DNA from: an uncultured Oscillospiraceae bacterium
Lineage (GTDB): Bacteria > Bacillota > Clostridia > Oscillospirales > Oscillospiraceae
DNA length: 42,802 bases
Direction of reading: 5' to 3'
NCBI GenBank assembly: GCA_910588495.1
Contig: CAJUPU010000027.1
Span: forward strand, 1-42,802
Part shown: piece after piece, positions 1 to 7,322 of the stretch
Layout of the letters: the number at the start of each line of letters is the position of its first letter
Numbering within the stretch: position 1 is the stretch's first letter
Position numbers and translations under genes: made by a program
Notes under the pieces: generated by a model
Told to the model about the DNA's origin: nothing
What the model saw: only the letters and a program-made list of their open reading frames with translations
Databases searched by the model: none

Positions 1-1254
1 CCCAAGGAGAACCTGCTGGGCAAGGAGGGCCAGGGCTTCAAGATCGCCATGGCCACCCTGGACGGCGGGCGGATCGGCATCGCCTCCCAGGCCCTGGGCA
101 TCGCCCAGGGGGCCTATGAGTCCGCCGTGGAGTACGCCAAGGAGCGGGTCCAGTTCGGCAAGCCCATCGGCTTCAACCAGGCGATCACCTTCAAGCTGGC
201 GGACATGGCCACCAAGCTGAAGTGCGCCCGTATGCTGGTGTACTCCGCCGCCGAGAAGAAGGAGGCCCACGAGCCCTACGGCGTGGACGCCGCCATGGCC
301 AAGCTGTACGCCTCCGAGATCGCCCTGGAGGTGGTCAACGACGCGGTGCAGATCTACGGCGGCACCGGCTTCCTCAAGGGGATGGACGTGGAGCGGATGT
401 ACCGGGACGCCAAGATCACCACCATCTACGAGGGCACCAGCGAGGTGCAGCGCATGGTGATCGGCGCGGCCATCATGGGCAAGCCCCCCAAGCGGGAGGG
501 CGGCTCCTCCAGCGCGGCCAAGAAGCCCGCCCCCGTCACCGGGGTGCGCAAGGGCATGATCCTCAAGGAGGGGGACGCCAAGGAGCGGGTGGACGCCCTG
601 GTGGCCGCCCTGAAGAAGGACGGCTATGACTTCACCGTGGGCATCCCTATGGACACCCCCATCGCCCAGGCGGAGCGGGTGGTGTCCGCCGGCCAGGGCA
701 TCGGCTCCAAGGAGAACATGAAGCTGATCGAGGACCTGGCGAAGGCGGCGGGCGCGGCCGTCGGCTCCAGCCGCCCCGTGGCCGAGACGCTGAAGTACGT
801 GCCCCTCAACCGCTATGTGGGCATGTCCGGCCAGAAGTTCAAGGGCAATCTGTACATCGCCTGCGGCATCTCCGGCGCCATCCAGCACCTGAAGGGCATC
901 AAGGACGCGTCCACCATCGTGGCCATCAACAAGAGCTCCAACGCCCCCATCTTCAAAAACTGTGACTACGGCATCGTGGGCGACGTGAACGAGATCCTGC
1001 CCCTGCTGGCCCAGGCCCTGGGGCTGGAGGAGAAGCAGCCCGCGCCCCCCATGGTGAAGATGAAGCGGCCCCCCGCCCCCAAGCCCGAGCCCATCGGCCC
1101 CCGGTACGTGTGCGGCGGCTGCGGCTACGAGTACGTCCCCGAGCTGGGCGACCCCGACGCGGAGGTGGCCCCCGGCACCCTGTTCGCCAACCTGCCCGAG
1201 GGCTGGGTCTGCCCGGAGTGCGCGGAAGCTAAGGAGATGTTCATCGAAGCATGA
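1..1254 (+). CDS. acyl-CoA dehydrogenase / EtfA FAD-domain / rubredoxin fusion (5' end outside window)
   Basis: The reading frame is open from base 1, so only the C-terminal 417 codons are present. The first part (about bases 1-480) is the C-terminal helical domain of a short-chain acyl-CoA dehydrogenase; it includes the IYEGTSEVQR segment whose Glu is the catalytic base in butyryl-CoA dehydrogenases. After a Lys/Ser/Ala/Pro linker comes domain II of ETF alpha (about 541-1030), with the SSRPVAET, LYIACGISGAIQH and CDYGIVGD segments that hold FAD. After a second Pro-rich linker a rubredoxin closes the protein: CxxC cysteine codons at 1111 and 1120, and CPEC cysteines at 1210 and 1219, the Fe(Cys)4 ligands. 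ETF alpha domain I is missing. The flavodiiron gene downstream is a typical rubredoxin client. Domain identities are secure; the physiological acceptor is inferred. Confidence 0.93.
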   Translation, partial: PKENLLGKEGQGFKIAMATLDGGRIGIASQALGIAQGAYESAVEYAKERVQFGKPIGFNQAITFKLADMATKLKCARMLVYSAAEKKEAHEPYGVDAAMAKLYASEIALEVVNDAVQIYGGTGFLKGMDVERMYRDAKITTIYEGTSEVQRMVIGAAIMGKPPKREGGSSSAAKKPAPVTGVRKGMILKEGDAKERVDALVAALKKDGYDFTVGIPMDTPIAQAERVVSAGQGIGSKENMKLIEDLAKAAGAAVGSSRPVAETLKYVPLNRYVGMSGQKFKGNLYIACGISGAIQHLKGIKDASTIVAINKSSNAPIFKNCDYGIVGDVNEILPLLAQALGLEEKQPAPPMVKMKRPPAPKPEPIGPRYVCGGCGYEYVPELGDPDAEVAPGTLFANLPEGWVCPECAEAKEMFIEA

Positions 1255-1256
1255 GC

Positions 1257-1305
1257 GCGGAGCGCCCGGGAGCAGGCGGCTAAGACCCGAAGCGGAGCGC
1301 CCGGG
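1257..1305. repeat. 14-bp direct repeat after the fusion gene
   Basis: GCGGAGCGCCCGGG occurs at 1257-1270 and again at 1292-1305. The second copy is part of the 12-bp palindrome GCGCCCGGGCGC (1297-1308). No function is evident. It lies in the 119-bp gap before the flavodiiron gene. Confidence 0.6.
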
Positions 1306-1311
1306 CGCGGC

Positions 1312-1333
1312 ACGGCGGCAAACAGCCGTTTTT
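1312..1333 (+). terminator. weak terminator-like hairpin
   Basis: ACGGC (1312-1316) can pair with GCCGT (1325-1329) across an 8-nt loop, followed by a short T run to 1333. The stem is only 5 bp, so it may merely reduce readthrough from the dehydrogenase fusion into the flavodiiron gene. Confidence 0.3.
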
Positions 1334-1373
1334 GAGGATCCACAACCATACGTTCAAATAAGGAGGACCGCTT

Positions 1374-2591
1374 ATGTACTGCGTGCGCAGTGTCACCGAT
1401 AACTTGTACTGGGTGGGCGCCAACGACCACCGCCTGCACCTGTTCGAGAACATCCACCCCATCCCCCGGGGGGTGAGCTACAACGCCTATCTGCTGCTGG
1501 ACAAGTCCACCGTCCTGTTCGACACCGTGGACTGGTCCGCCTGCCGCCAGCTGCTGGAGAACCTGGACCACCTGCTGGAGGACCGGCCCCTGGACTATCT
1601 GCTGATCAACCACATGGAGCCCGACCACGGGGCCTCCATCGAGGAGATCCTGATCCGCTGGCCCCAGGTGAAGGTGATCTCCACCCCCAAGGCCTTCATG
1701 CTCATGCGCCAGTTCGGCTTCCACATCGACGGACATGAGCTGATCGAGGTGAAGGAGGGGGACACCTTCTCCTTCGGCGGCCACACCGTCACCTTCGTGG
1801 AGGCCCCCATGGTCCACTGGCCCGAGGCCATGGTCACCTTCGACCTCACCAACGGGGTGCTCTTCGCCGCCGACGCCTTCGGCTCCTTCGGGGCGCTGGA
1901 CGGCAAGCTGTTCGCCGACGAGGTGGATTTCGACCGGGACTGGATCGACGACGCCCGGCGCTACCTCACCAACATCGTGGGCAAGTACGGCCCCCACGTC
2001 CAGCTGCTGCTGAAGAAGGCCGGGGGCATCCTGGACAAGATCAAGTTCATCTGCCCCCTCCACGGGCCGGTGTGGCGCAAGGACCTGATGTACTTCGTGG
2101 ACAAATACGACAAGTGGAGCAAGTACCAGCCCGAGGAGCAGGGCGTGCTGATCGCCTACGCCTCCATGTACGGCAACACCGAGTCCGCCGCCCAGGCCCT
2201 GGCCTCCAAGCTGTGCGAGAAGGGGATGACCAACGTGTGGGTGTACGACGTGTCCAACACCCACGTCTCCCAGCTGGTCAGCGAGTCCTTCCGCCTCAGC
2301 CACCTGGTGTTCGCCTCCGTCACCTACAACCTGGGGATCTACCCGGTGATGCACGACTTCCTCATGCACCTGAAGGCGCTGAACTTCCAGAAGCGCACCT
2401 GCGCCATCATCGAGAACGGCTCCTGGGCCGTCAAGTCCGGCGATCTGATGCAGAAATTCCTGGAGGAGGAGATGAAGGACATGACCGTTCTGAACGACCG
2501 GCTCACCCTAGCCTCCGCCCTCCACCCGGACAAGGCCGGCGAGCTGGACGCCCTGGCCGGCGCCATCATCCAGTCCATGGCCAAGGACTGA
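1374..2591 (+). CDS. fprA: flavodiiron protein (FprA/Rd:O2 oxidoreductase family)
   Basis: A 405-residue protein of the usual length for two-domain flavodiiron proteins. The N-terminal metallo-beta-lactamase fold carries the diiron ligands in NHMEPDHG (H80, E82, D84, H85), with further ligands in MVHWPEA, FAADAFG and CPLHGPVW. The C-terminal flavodoxin domain starts at about residue 255 with VLIAYASMYGNTES, the FMN phosphate loop. The family reduces O2 to water (or NO to N2O) with electrons from rubredoxin. Here the preceding gene ends in a rubredoxin domain, which makes it the obvious donor. AGGAGG at 1361-1366 sets the ATG at 1374. A strong terminator follows. O2 rather than NO as substrate is inferred. 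Confidence 0.95.
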   Translation: MYCVRSVTDNLYWVGANDHRLHLFENIHPIPRGVSYNAYLLLDKSTVLFDTVDWSACRQLLENLDHLLEDRPLDYLLINHMEPDHGASIEEILIRWPQVKVISTPKAFMLMRQFGFHIDGHELIEVKEGDTFSFGGHTVTFVEAPMVHWPEAMVTFDLTNGVLFAADAFGSFGALDGKLFADEVDFDRDWIDDARRYLTNIVGKYGPHVQLLLKKAGGILDKIKFICPLHGPVWRKDLMYFVDKYDKWSKYQPEEQGVLIAYASMYGNTESAAQALASKLCEKGMTNVWVYDVSNTHVSQLVSESFRLSHLVFASVTYNLGIYPVMHDFLMHLKALNFQKRTCAIIENGSWAVKSGDLMQKFLEEEMKDMTVLNDRLTLASALHPDKAGELDALAGAIIQSMAKD

Positions 2592-2622
2592 GGGTCCCGG
2601 CGGCCTCACCGATCCGCAAAAC

Positions 2623-2654
2623 AAGGGCGCGGCAGATCTCTCTGCCGCGCCCTT
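2623..2654. terminator. bidirectional terminator between fprA and the lacI-type gene
   Basis: A perfect 14-bp stem (2623-2636 with 2641-2654) with loop TCTC. The stem begins with AA and ends with TTT, so it can serve both the plus-strand flavodiiron gene and the converging minus-strand regulator. Confidence 0.85.
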
Positions 2655-2679
2655 TCGTCATGTCTTTTAGGCGGTCCCC

Positions 2680-3696
2680 TCAGTCCCGGCGGACCGGGCC
2701 GGTGCTGCTGCGGACCATCAGGCTGGAGCGGAACACCTGCCGGGGCCGGACCTGGCCCTTCTGCTCGATCAGGGCGATGGCCAGCTCCACCGCCGCCTTG
2801 CCGATCTCCGCCATGGGGGTGCGAAGGGTGGTCAGCCCCATGTCCGGCCAGGGGTCGGCGTACACATCGTCGTGGCCCATCACGGACACGTCGCCGGGGA
2901 CGGACAGGCCGCGGGCCTTCAGCACCTTGATGGCCCCGATGGCCATATAGTCGCTGGCGCACCACAGCGCGGTGGGCAGCCTGCCCTCCGCCAGCAGCCG
3001 CTCCACCCCGTCTATCCCGGCCTGCATGGCTCCCCCGGCCCGGCCGGTGCGGAGGATCCTGGGCGCCAGCCCCCGGCGCTCCATGGCCTGGGCGAAGCCC
3101 TCCTCCTTTTGGCTGGCGGCCCGGTTCTCCGGCCCGTAGATGAGCAGGGCGATGTCCCGGTGGCCCAGCTCGGTCAGATGGCCCACCGCCAGCTCCCCAC
3201 CGTGCTGGTAGTCGCACTGCATGGCGTACTCCACCTCCGGCCCGATCCTGCCGCCGATGAAGATGGCCGGGGTGGGGCTGCAGGCGGCCTCGATGTGGGC
3301 GATCTCGCTGGTGCAGGGGGCCACGATCAGGGCCCCCACCTGGTTGCCCACCATCATGCGGCAGTGCCGGACCTCCAGCTCCACGCTGCGGTGGCTGCTG
3401 CCCAGCATGACGCCGTAGCCCAGATCTGCCGCCGCCGTGCTGATCTCGTTGAAGATCAGGTCGTAGGCGTTGTTATCCCCCATGGCGGGGACCAGCATCC
3501 CGATGGCGCTGGTGCGCTGGAGATAGAGGTTCCGGGCCGCCAGGTTTGGGGTGTATCCCACCTCTTCCGCGATCTTTTTGACCCGTTCCTTGGTGGCCTG
3601 CGAGATGTCCGGGGCGTCCCGCAGGGCTTTGGACACCGCCACGTGGGACAGGCCGGCGATCTTCCCGATGGTCTTGAGGGTCGGACGGCTGGGCAT
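2680..3696 (-). CDS. LacI-family transcriptional regulator
   Basis: A 338-residue repressor-type protein. The N-terminal helix-turn-helix and hinge read TLKTIGKIAGLSHVAVSKAL ... GYTPNLAARNL, then a periplasmic-binding-protein-like effector domain with SVMGHDDVYADPWPDMGLTT near the end. The frame is open upstream, but GGGAGG lies a short distance before the ATG at 3696 and the homologous region begins there, so this start is chosen. It lies last in the minus-strand sialic-acid gene block, 145 bp after nanA and behind a strong hairpin, so it probably has its own promoter. Its likely role is control of the ABC transporter and catabolic genes, with a sugar of the sialic-acid pathway as effector. 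I could not identify an operator with confidence. Confidence 0.9.
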   Translation of the reverse strand: MPSRPTLKTIGKIAGLSHVAVSKALRDAPDISQATKERVKKIAEEVGYTPNLAARNLYLQRTSAIGMLVPAMGDNNAYDLIFNEISTAAADLGYGVMLGSSHRSVELEVRHCRMMVGNQVGALIVAPCTSEIAHIEAACSPTPAIFIGGRIGPEVEYAMQCDYQHGGELAVGHLTELGHRDIALLIYGPENRAASQKEEGFAQAMERRGLAPRILRTGRAGGAMQAGIDGVERLLAEGRLPTALWCASDYMAIGAIKVLKARGLSVPGDVSVMGHDDVYADPWPDMGLTTLRTPMAEIGKAAVELAIALIEQKGQVRPRQVFRSSLMVRSSTGPVRRD

Positions 3697-3792
3697 GGCG
3701 CCACCTCCCGATCGATCTGATATTGAGGATCTGTATCTGTGCTCTATGATAACACGGCCGCCGGAAAAAGCAGGGGCCGCGCCCATGTGGAA

Positions 3793-3827
3793 GGACCGCC
3801 GGCGGGGCGTCTCCCTGCCGGCGGTCC
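3793..3827 (-). terminator. 15-bp hairpin between nanA and the lacI-type gene
   Basis: 3793-3807 pairs with 3813-3827 (14 Watson-Crick pairs and one G-T) around a 5-nt loop. There is only TT after the stem on the minus strand, so it may be a weak terminator or an mRNA 3' stabiliser for the operon rather than a full stop. Confidence 0.5.
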
Positions 3828-3841
3828 GGGCGTTCCGGTGC

Positions 3842-4747
3842 TCAGTACTTGGCGGCGGCCTCCCGGATCATGGCCACGCACTGGTCCACGATGGGGCTGT
3901 CGCCCTCGGCCAGCGGGGCCAGGGGGAGGCGGACGCTCCCGATGTCCGGCCCGCCGGAGCGGCGGAGGATCTCCTTGATCACGGCGTACATGTTGCCGTG
4001 GGCGGAGCACATCTTGTAGATGATGCGGCAGCACTCGTTCTGCACCTGGCGGGCCTTCTCCAGCTGGCCGGAGTAGAACAGGTCCCAGGCTTTCAGGTAC
4101 AGCTCGGGCATGGCGGCGTAAGTGCCGCCGATCCCGCCGATGGCCCCGGCGGCCAGACCGGAGACGAACTGCTCATCGGGGCCGTTGAACACGATGGCCC
4201 CCTCGTCCCGCCACATCTGGATGTCCTGCACCGGCATGGAGGAGTTCTTCACCCCGATCACCCGGGGGTTCTTCAGCATCTCCCGCAGCAGGGGGACGGA
4301 CAGGGCCACCCCGGCCAGCTGGGGGATGTTGTAGATGATGAAGTCCGTATCCGGGGCGGCGTCGGAGATGTCGTTCCAGTACCTGGCTATGGCGTGGTCG
4401 GGCAGGTGGAAGTAGATGGGGGGGATGGCGGCGATGGCGTCCACCCCCTGCTCCTGGGCGTGGGCGGACAGCTCCCGGCTGTCCGCGGTGTTGTTGCAGG
4501 CCACGTGGGCGATGACGGTGAGCTTTCCCTTGGCCTCGGCCATCACGTTCTCCAGCACCAGCTTGCGCTCCTCCACGCTCTGGTAGATGCACTCGCCGGA
4601 GGAGCCGCCCACATACAGCCCCTTCACCCCCTTGTCCGCCAGGTAGCGGACCAGGGCGCGCACCCGCTCCGGGGAGACGGCGCCGTCGTCGCCGTAGCAG
4701 GCGTAAAAGGCGGGGATGACGCCCTGATATTTGGTAAAGTCTTTCAT
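3842..4747 (-). CDS. nanA: N-acetylneuraminate lyase (NanA-like, DapA/NAL family)
   Basis: A 301-residue TIM-barrel aldolase of standard size, which cleaves N-acetylneuraminate to N-acetylmannosamine and pyruvate through a Schiff base. Visible active-site features are GGSSGE at 47-52, the catalytic Tyr139 in IIYNIP, the Schiff-base Lys167 in IGVKNSS, NGPDE (Glu192) and GGIGGTY. The YNIP...GV and NGxDE...GGIGxTY arrangement is that of sialic acid lyases rather than dihydrodipicolinate synthases, and the neighbours (YhcH family, sugar ABC transporter, AGE epimerase) agree. The ribosome site AAGGAG lies upstream of the ATG at 4747; the gap to the preceding gene is 16 bp, so it is co-transcribed. 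The exact sialic acid derivative used is not provable from sequence. Confidence 0.88.
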   Translation of the reverse strand: MKDFTKYQGVIPAFYACYGDDGAVSPERVRALVRYLADKGVKGLYVGGSSGECIYQSVEERKLVLENVMAEAKGKLTVIAHVACNNTADSRELSAHAQEQGVDAIAAIPPIYFHLPDHAIARYWNDISDAAPDTDFIIYNIPQLAGVALSVPLLREMLKNPRVIGVKNSSMPVQDIQMWRDEGAIVFNGPDEQFVSGLAAGAIGGIGGTYAAMPELYLKAWDLFYSGQLEKARQVQNECCRIIYKMCSAHGNMYAVIKEILRRSGGPDIGSVRLPLAPLAEGDSPIVDQCVAMIREAAAKY

Positions 4748-4763
4748 ACGTTCATGCTCCTTC

Positions 4764-5213
4764 TCATTCGTTGATCTTGATCTTGAATACCGCTTTGGTC
4801 ACGGTGGCCCGCCCGTCCACCCGCATCTTGATCTTGTGGGCGTCGTCGGGGAACACCACCAGGAAGTCCCCGGGGGACAGGACCAGGCTGTGCCGCCCCT
4901 CTCCCCGGTAGGCGTAGAAGTCCCCCTGGTGGTCGAACTGCTCCAGGGCGGCGGGGGAGGCGATCTCCACCCGCTCCGACCCGGACAGCATCAGGTGGAT
5001 GTCCAGGTACAGCCGGTGGGCCTCGAAGAACGCCTCCTCGTCCGGGACGGTCTCATAGGTGAATTTGGTGCAATAGACCTCTTCCCCCTTGAGCTCCACC
5101 CGCTCCTCTCCCAGGGCGGAGAGGAACTCCGGCGTGACGTGCTCCAGGGCCAGGTCCAGGTTGGGGTGTATGCCCCGGTAGTCCAGGGCGGCAGAGTTGG
5201 AGGCGAGTATCAT
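4764..5213 (-). CDS. YhcH/YjgK/YiaL family protein, probable sialic-acid anomerase
   Basis: A 149-residue cupin-like protein of the DUF386 family. The family signatures EAHRLYLDIHLMLSG (residues about 64-78), DFLVVFPDDAHK and TKAVFKI are present; the conserved His/Glu/Asp residues bind a metal. E. coli YhcH/NanQ belongs to this family and interconverts sialic-acid anomers before the lyase reaction, which fits its position directly upstream of the lyase gene. It starts 4 bp after the permease stop codon, with the GGGG-rich ribosome site inside the permease end, so translation is probably coupled. Confidence 0.85.
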   Translation of the reverse strand: MILASNSAALDYRGIHPNLDLALEHVTPEFLSALGEERVELKGEEVYCTKFTYETVPDEEAFFEAHRLYLDIHLMLSGSERVEIASPAALEQFDHQGDFYAYRGEGRHSLVLSPGDFLVVFPDDAHKIKMRVDGRATVTKAVFKIKINE

Positions 5214-5217
5214 ATCA

Positions 5218-6273
5218 TCACCCCTTCACCGCGCCCATGGTGATGCCCTGGGTGAAGAACTTCTGGAACACCAGGAAGATCGTCACGATGGGCACCGCGC
5301 CCAGGGCCGCGCCCGCCATCAGCAGGCCGTAGTTGGTGGCGAACTCCGCCTGGAGGGTGGAGATGCCCAGGGAGATGGTCAGGTTCTCCCGGGATTGGAG
5401 CATGATCAATTGCAGGAAGTAGTCGTTCCAGGTGTTGATGAAGGTGAAGATCGCCAGCGCGCCGAAGCCCGGCTTGATGATGGGGCACACCACCGTCAGG
5501 AAGGTGTTCAGCTCCCCCGCGCCGTCGATGCGGGCGGCCTCCAGGATCTCATTGGGGATGGTCTCGGAGAACTGCTTCATCAAAAACACGCCGAAAGGCC
5601 AGCCCACGGTGGGCAGGATCACCGCCCACAGGGTGTTGGTCATGGGGGTCTTTTCCGGGGTGCCGGAGATCAGGCCGGGCAGGGAGACCAGGTAGGCCGC
5701 CGCCAGCACGGCGATGAGGACCGCCAGCGCCCGGAACAGGTAGTCCTTGGCCTTCCACTCCGCCCGGGCCGCCGCCGGGAGCCAGTCGTAGCTGTTTTTG
5801 ACCGCCGACACCACGATCATCACCAGCACGATCACCGCCGCCACGGCGATGGCGTAGTACATCCAGCGCAGGCGCAGATTGGCCATCATCCGCACCAGGG
5901 GGACCAATACCACCTGCTTGGGCAGGGCCATGGCGCACACGATGAGGCCGAACACGATGGTCTGCCCGTAAAACCGCTTTTTCGCCAGGGCGTAGCCGCA
6001 CAGCGACGCGGTGCCGCACACCAGCAGCATACTGCCCAGGGCGATCAGCACCGTGTTGGACATCCACTGCCAGGCGGGGTTCTTGAACAGCTTCTCGAAG
6101 TTGACCATGGTTGGCTCGGTGGGGAACCACTGGGGCGGCATGGCGATGGCCACGCTCTGGCTCTTGAACGCGCCGGTGATGATCCAGTAGAAGGGGAACA
6201 CGAAGGTGAAGGCCACCACGCACAGCAGGATGACCGAAATCACCTTATAAGGGGTGATCTTGTTCTTTTTCAT
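5218..6273 (-). CDS. sugar ABC transporter permease, MalG type, with an extra membrane insertion
   Basis: A 351-residue inner membrane protein of a CUT1-type importer. It has the first membrane helix at about 10-32 and the EAA loop EAARIDGAGELNTF ... PIIKPG at about 245-268 that docks on the ATPase. Typical members have about 275 residues. Here roughly 75 residues (about 134-211) are inserted before NTLWAVILP, holding two further hydrophobic stretches (139-157 and 178-198) joined by a charged segment. AAGGAGG lies before the ATG. It is encoded 18 bp after the partner permease. No ATPase gene is in the window, as is common when a shared MsmK-type ATPase serves several importers. Confidence 0.92.
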   Translation of the reverse strand: MKKNKITPYKVISVILLCVVAFTFVFPFYWIITGAFKSQSVAIAMPPQWFPTEPTMVNFEKLFKNPAWQWMSNTVLIALGSMLLVCGTASLCGYALAKKRFYGQTIVFGLIVCAMALPKQVVLVPLVRMMANLRLRWMYYAIAVAAVIVLVMIVVSAVKNSYDWLPAAARAEWKAKDYLFRALAVLIAVLAAAYLVSLPGLISGTPEKTPMTNTLWAVILPTVGWPFGVFLMKQFSETIPNEILEAARIDGAGELNTFLTVVCPIIKPGFGALAIFTFINTWNDYFLQLIMLQSRENLTISLGISTLQAEFATNYGLLMAGAALGAVPIVTIFLVFQKFFTQGITMGAVKG

Positions 6274-6291
6274 GGCGTCGTCCTCCCCTCC

Positions 6292-7212
6292 TTAATAGGA
6301 AACGTCCTTGCTCATCACCTTGAACTGGATCGCGCTGAGGATGGCGATGATGATGGCCAGGACCACGCCCATGGAGTTGGCGTAGCCGTACTTATACAGA
6401 CTGAAGGCGTTCTGATAGAGGTAGTACATCACCGTGTTGGTAGTGCCCTCCGGCCCGCCCTCGGTGAGCAGCTGGATCAGCGAGAAACACTGGAAGGTGT
6501 TGATGGTGGTGATCACCACGATGTACAGGGTGGTGGGCATGACCTGGGGCCACTTGATCTTCCAGAACACCTGCAGGTCGGTGGCGCCGTCCACCTGGGC
6601 GGCCTCCACCAGGGACTGGTCCACGTTGCCCAGGGCGGCCACATACAGCACGATGGGCTGGCCCACATAGGTGGTGAACATGATCAGGATGATGCACCAG
6701 ATGGCGAAACGCTTATCGCCCAGCCACATGATGCTCTTTTGGATGAGCCCCATGGAGGTGAGGGCGTAGTTCAAAATGCCGCTGTACACGTCGAACATCC
6801 AGCGCCACACCACCACCACGGCCACCGTGCCGGTGACCACGGGCAGGTAGAACACGCAACGGAAGAAGGAGCGCACCCCCTCCTTCATCTGGTAGATGGC
6901 GGAGCTGACCCACAGGGAGAACAAAGTGACGGCGGGCACCGTGACCACCACCAGGATCAGGGTGTTGAGCATGGCCCGCAGGAAGGTCTTGTCCTGGAAC
7001 AGGTCGATATAGTTCTTCAGGCCGATGAACGTCTCCGGGGAGACGGGATTTTTCATGGTGTAGTTGAACAGGCTGGTGACCACGCCGGTGACCATGGGCA
7101 CGATGACGAAGGCCACGAAGAAGAACAGCGCGGGCAGCATGAACAGATAGGCCACCATGGTCTCATGCCGCTTCAGGGCGTGGCTGTTGAGCCGGGCAGG
7201 TGTCTTTGCCAT
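6292..7212 (-). CDS. sugar ABC transporter permease, MalF type
   Basis: A 306-residue permease with about six membrane helices and the EAA motif EAAQVDGATDLQVFWKIKWP in the C-terminal half. It forms the membrane channel with the MalG-type partner encoded just downstream; the likely substrate is a sialic acid, judged by the operon. A GGGAGGG ribosome site precedes the ATG at 7212. A long GC-rich stem-loop separates it from the binding-protein gene, which often causes lower permease than binding-protein expression. Confidence 0.93.
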   Translation of the reverse strand: MAKTPARLNSHALKRHETMVAYLFMLPALFFFVAFVIVPMVTGVVTSLFNYTMKNPVSPETFIGLKNYIDLFQDKTFLRAMLNTLILVVVTVPAVTLFSLWVSSAIYQMKEGVRSFFRCVFYLPVVTGTVAVVVVWRWMFDVYSGILNYALTSMGLIQKSIMWLGDKRFAIWCIILIMFTTYVGQPIVLYVAALGNVDQSLVEAAQVDGATDLQVFWKIKWPQVMPTTLYIVVITTINTFQCFSLIQLLTEGGPEGTTNTVMYYLYQNAFSLYKYGYANSMGVVLAIIIAILSAIQFKVMSKDVSY

Positions 7213-7247
7213 ACAGATCCCTCCCTCGATATGGCGGTGATAGGAGT

Positions 7248-7285
7248 CCGCCCCGCCCCCCCGCCCATGCGGGGAGGCGGGACGG
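7248..7285 (-). promoter_or_regulatory. strong mRNA stem-loop between binding-protein and permease genes
   Basis: A 17-bp stem (7248-7264 with 7269-7285), all paired with two G-T wobbles, and a 4-nt loop. There is no T run after it, so it is better read as a processing or stabilising hairpin that protects the upstream binding-protein mRNA than as a terminator. Confidence 0.6.
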
Positions 7286-7322
7286 ATGTTCAGTCATTCA
7301 CGTTCCGGATCGAACTCGTTTG

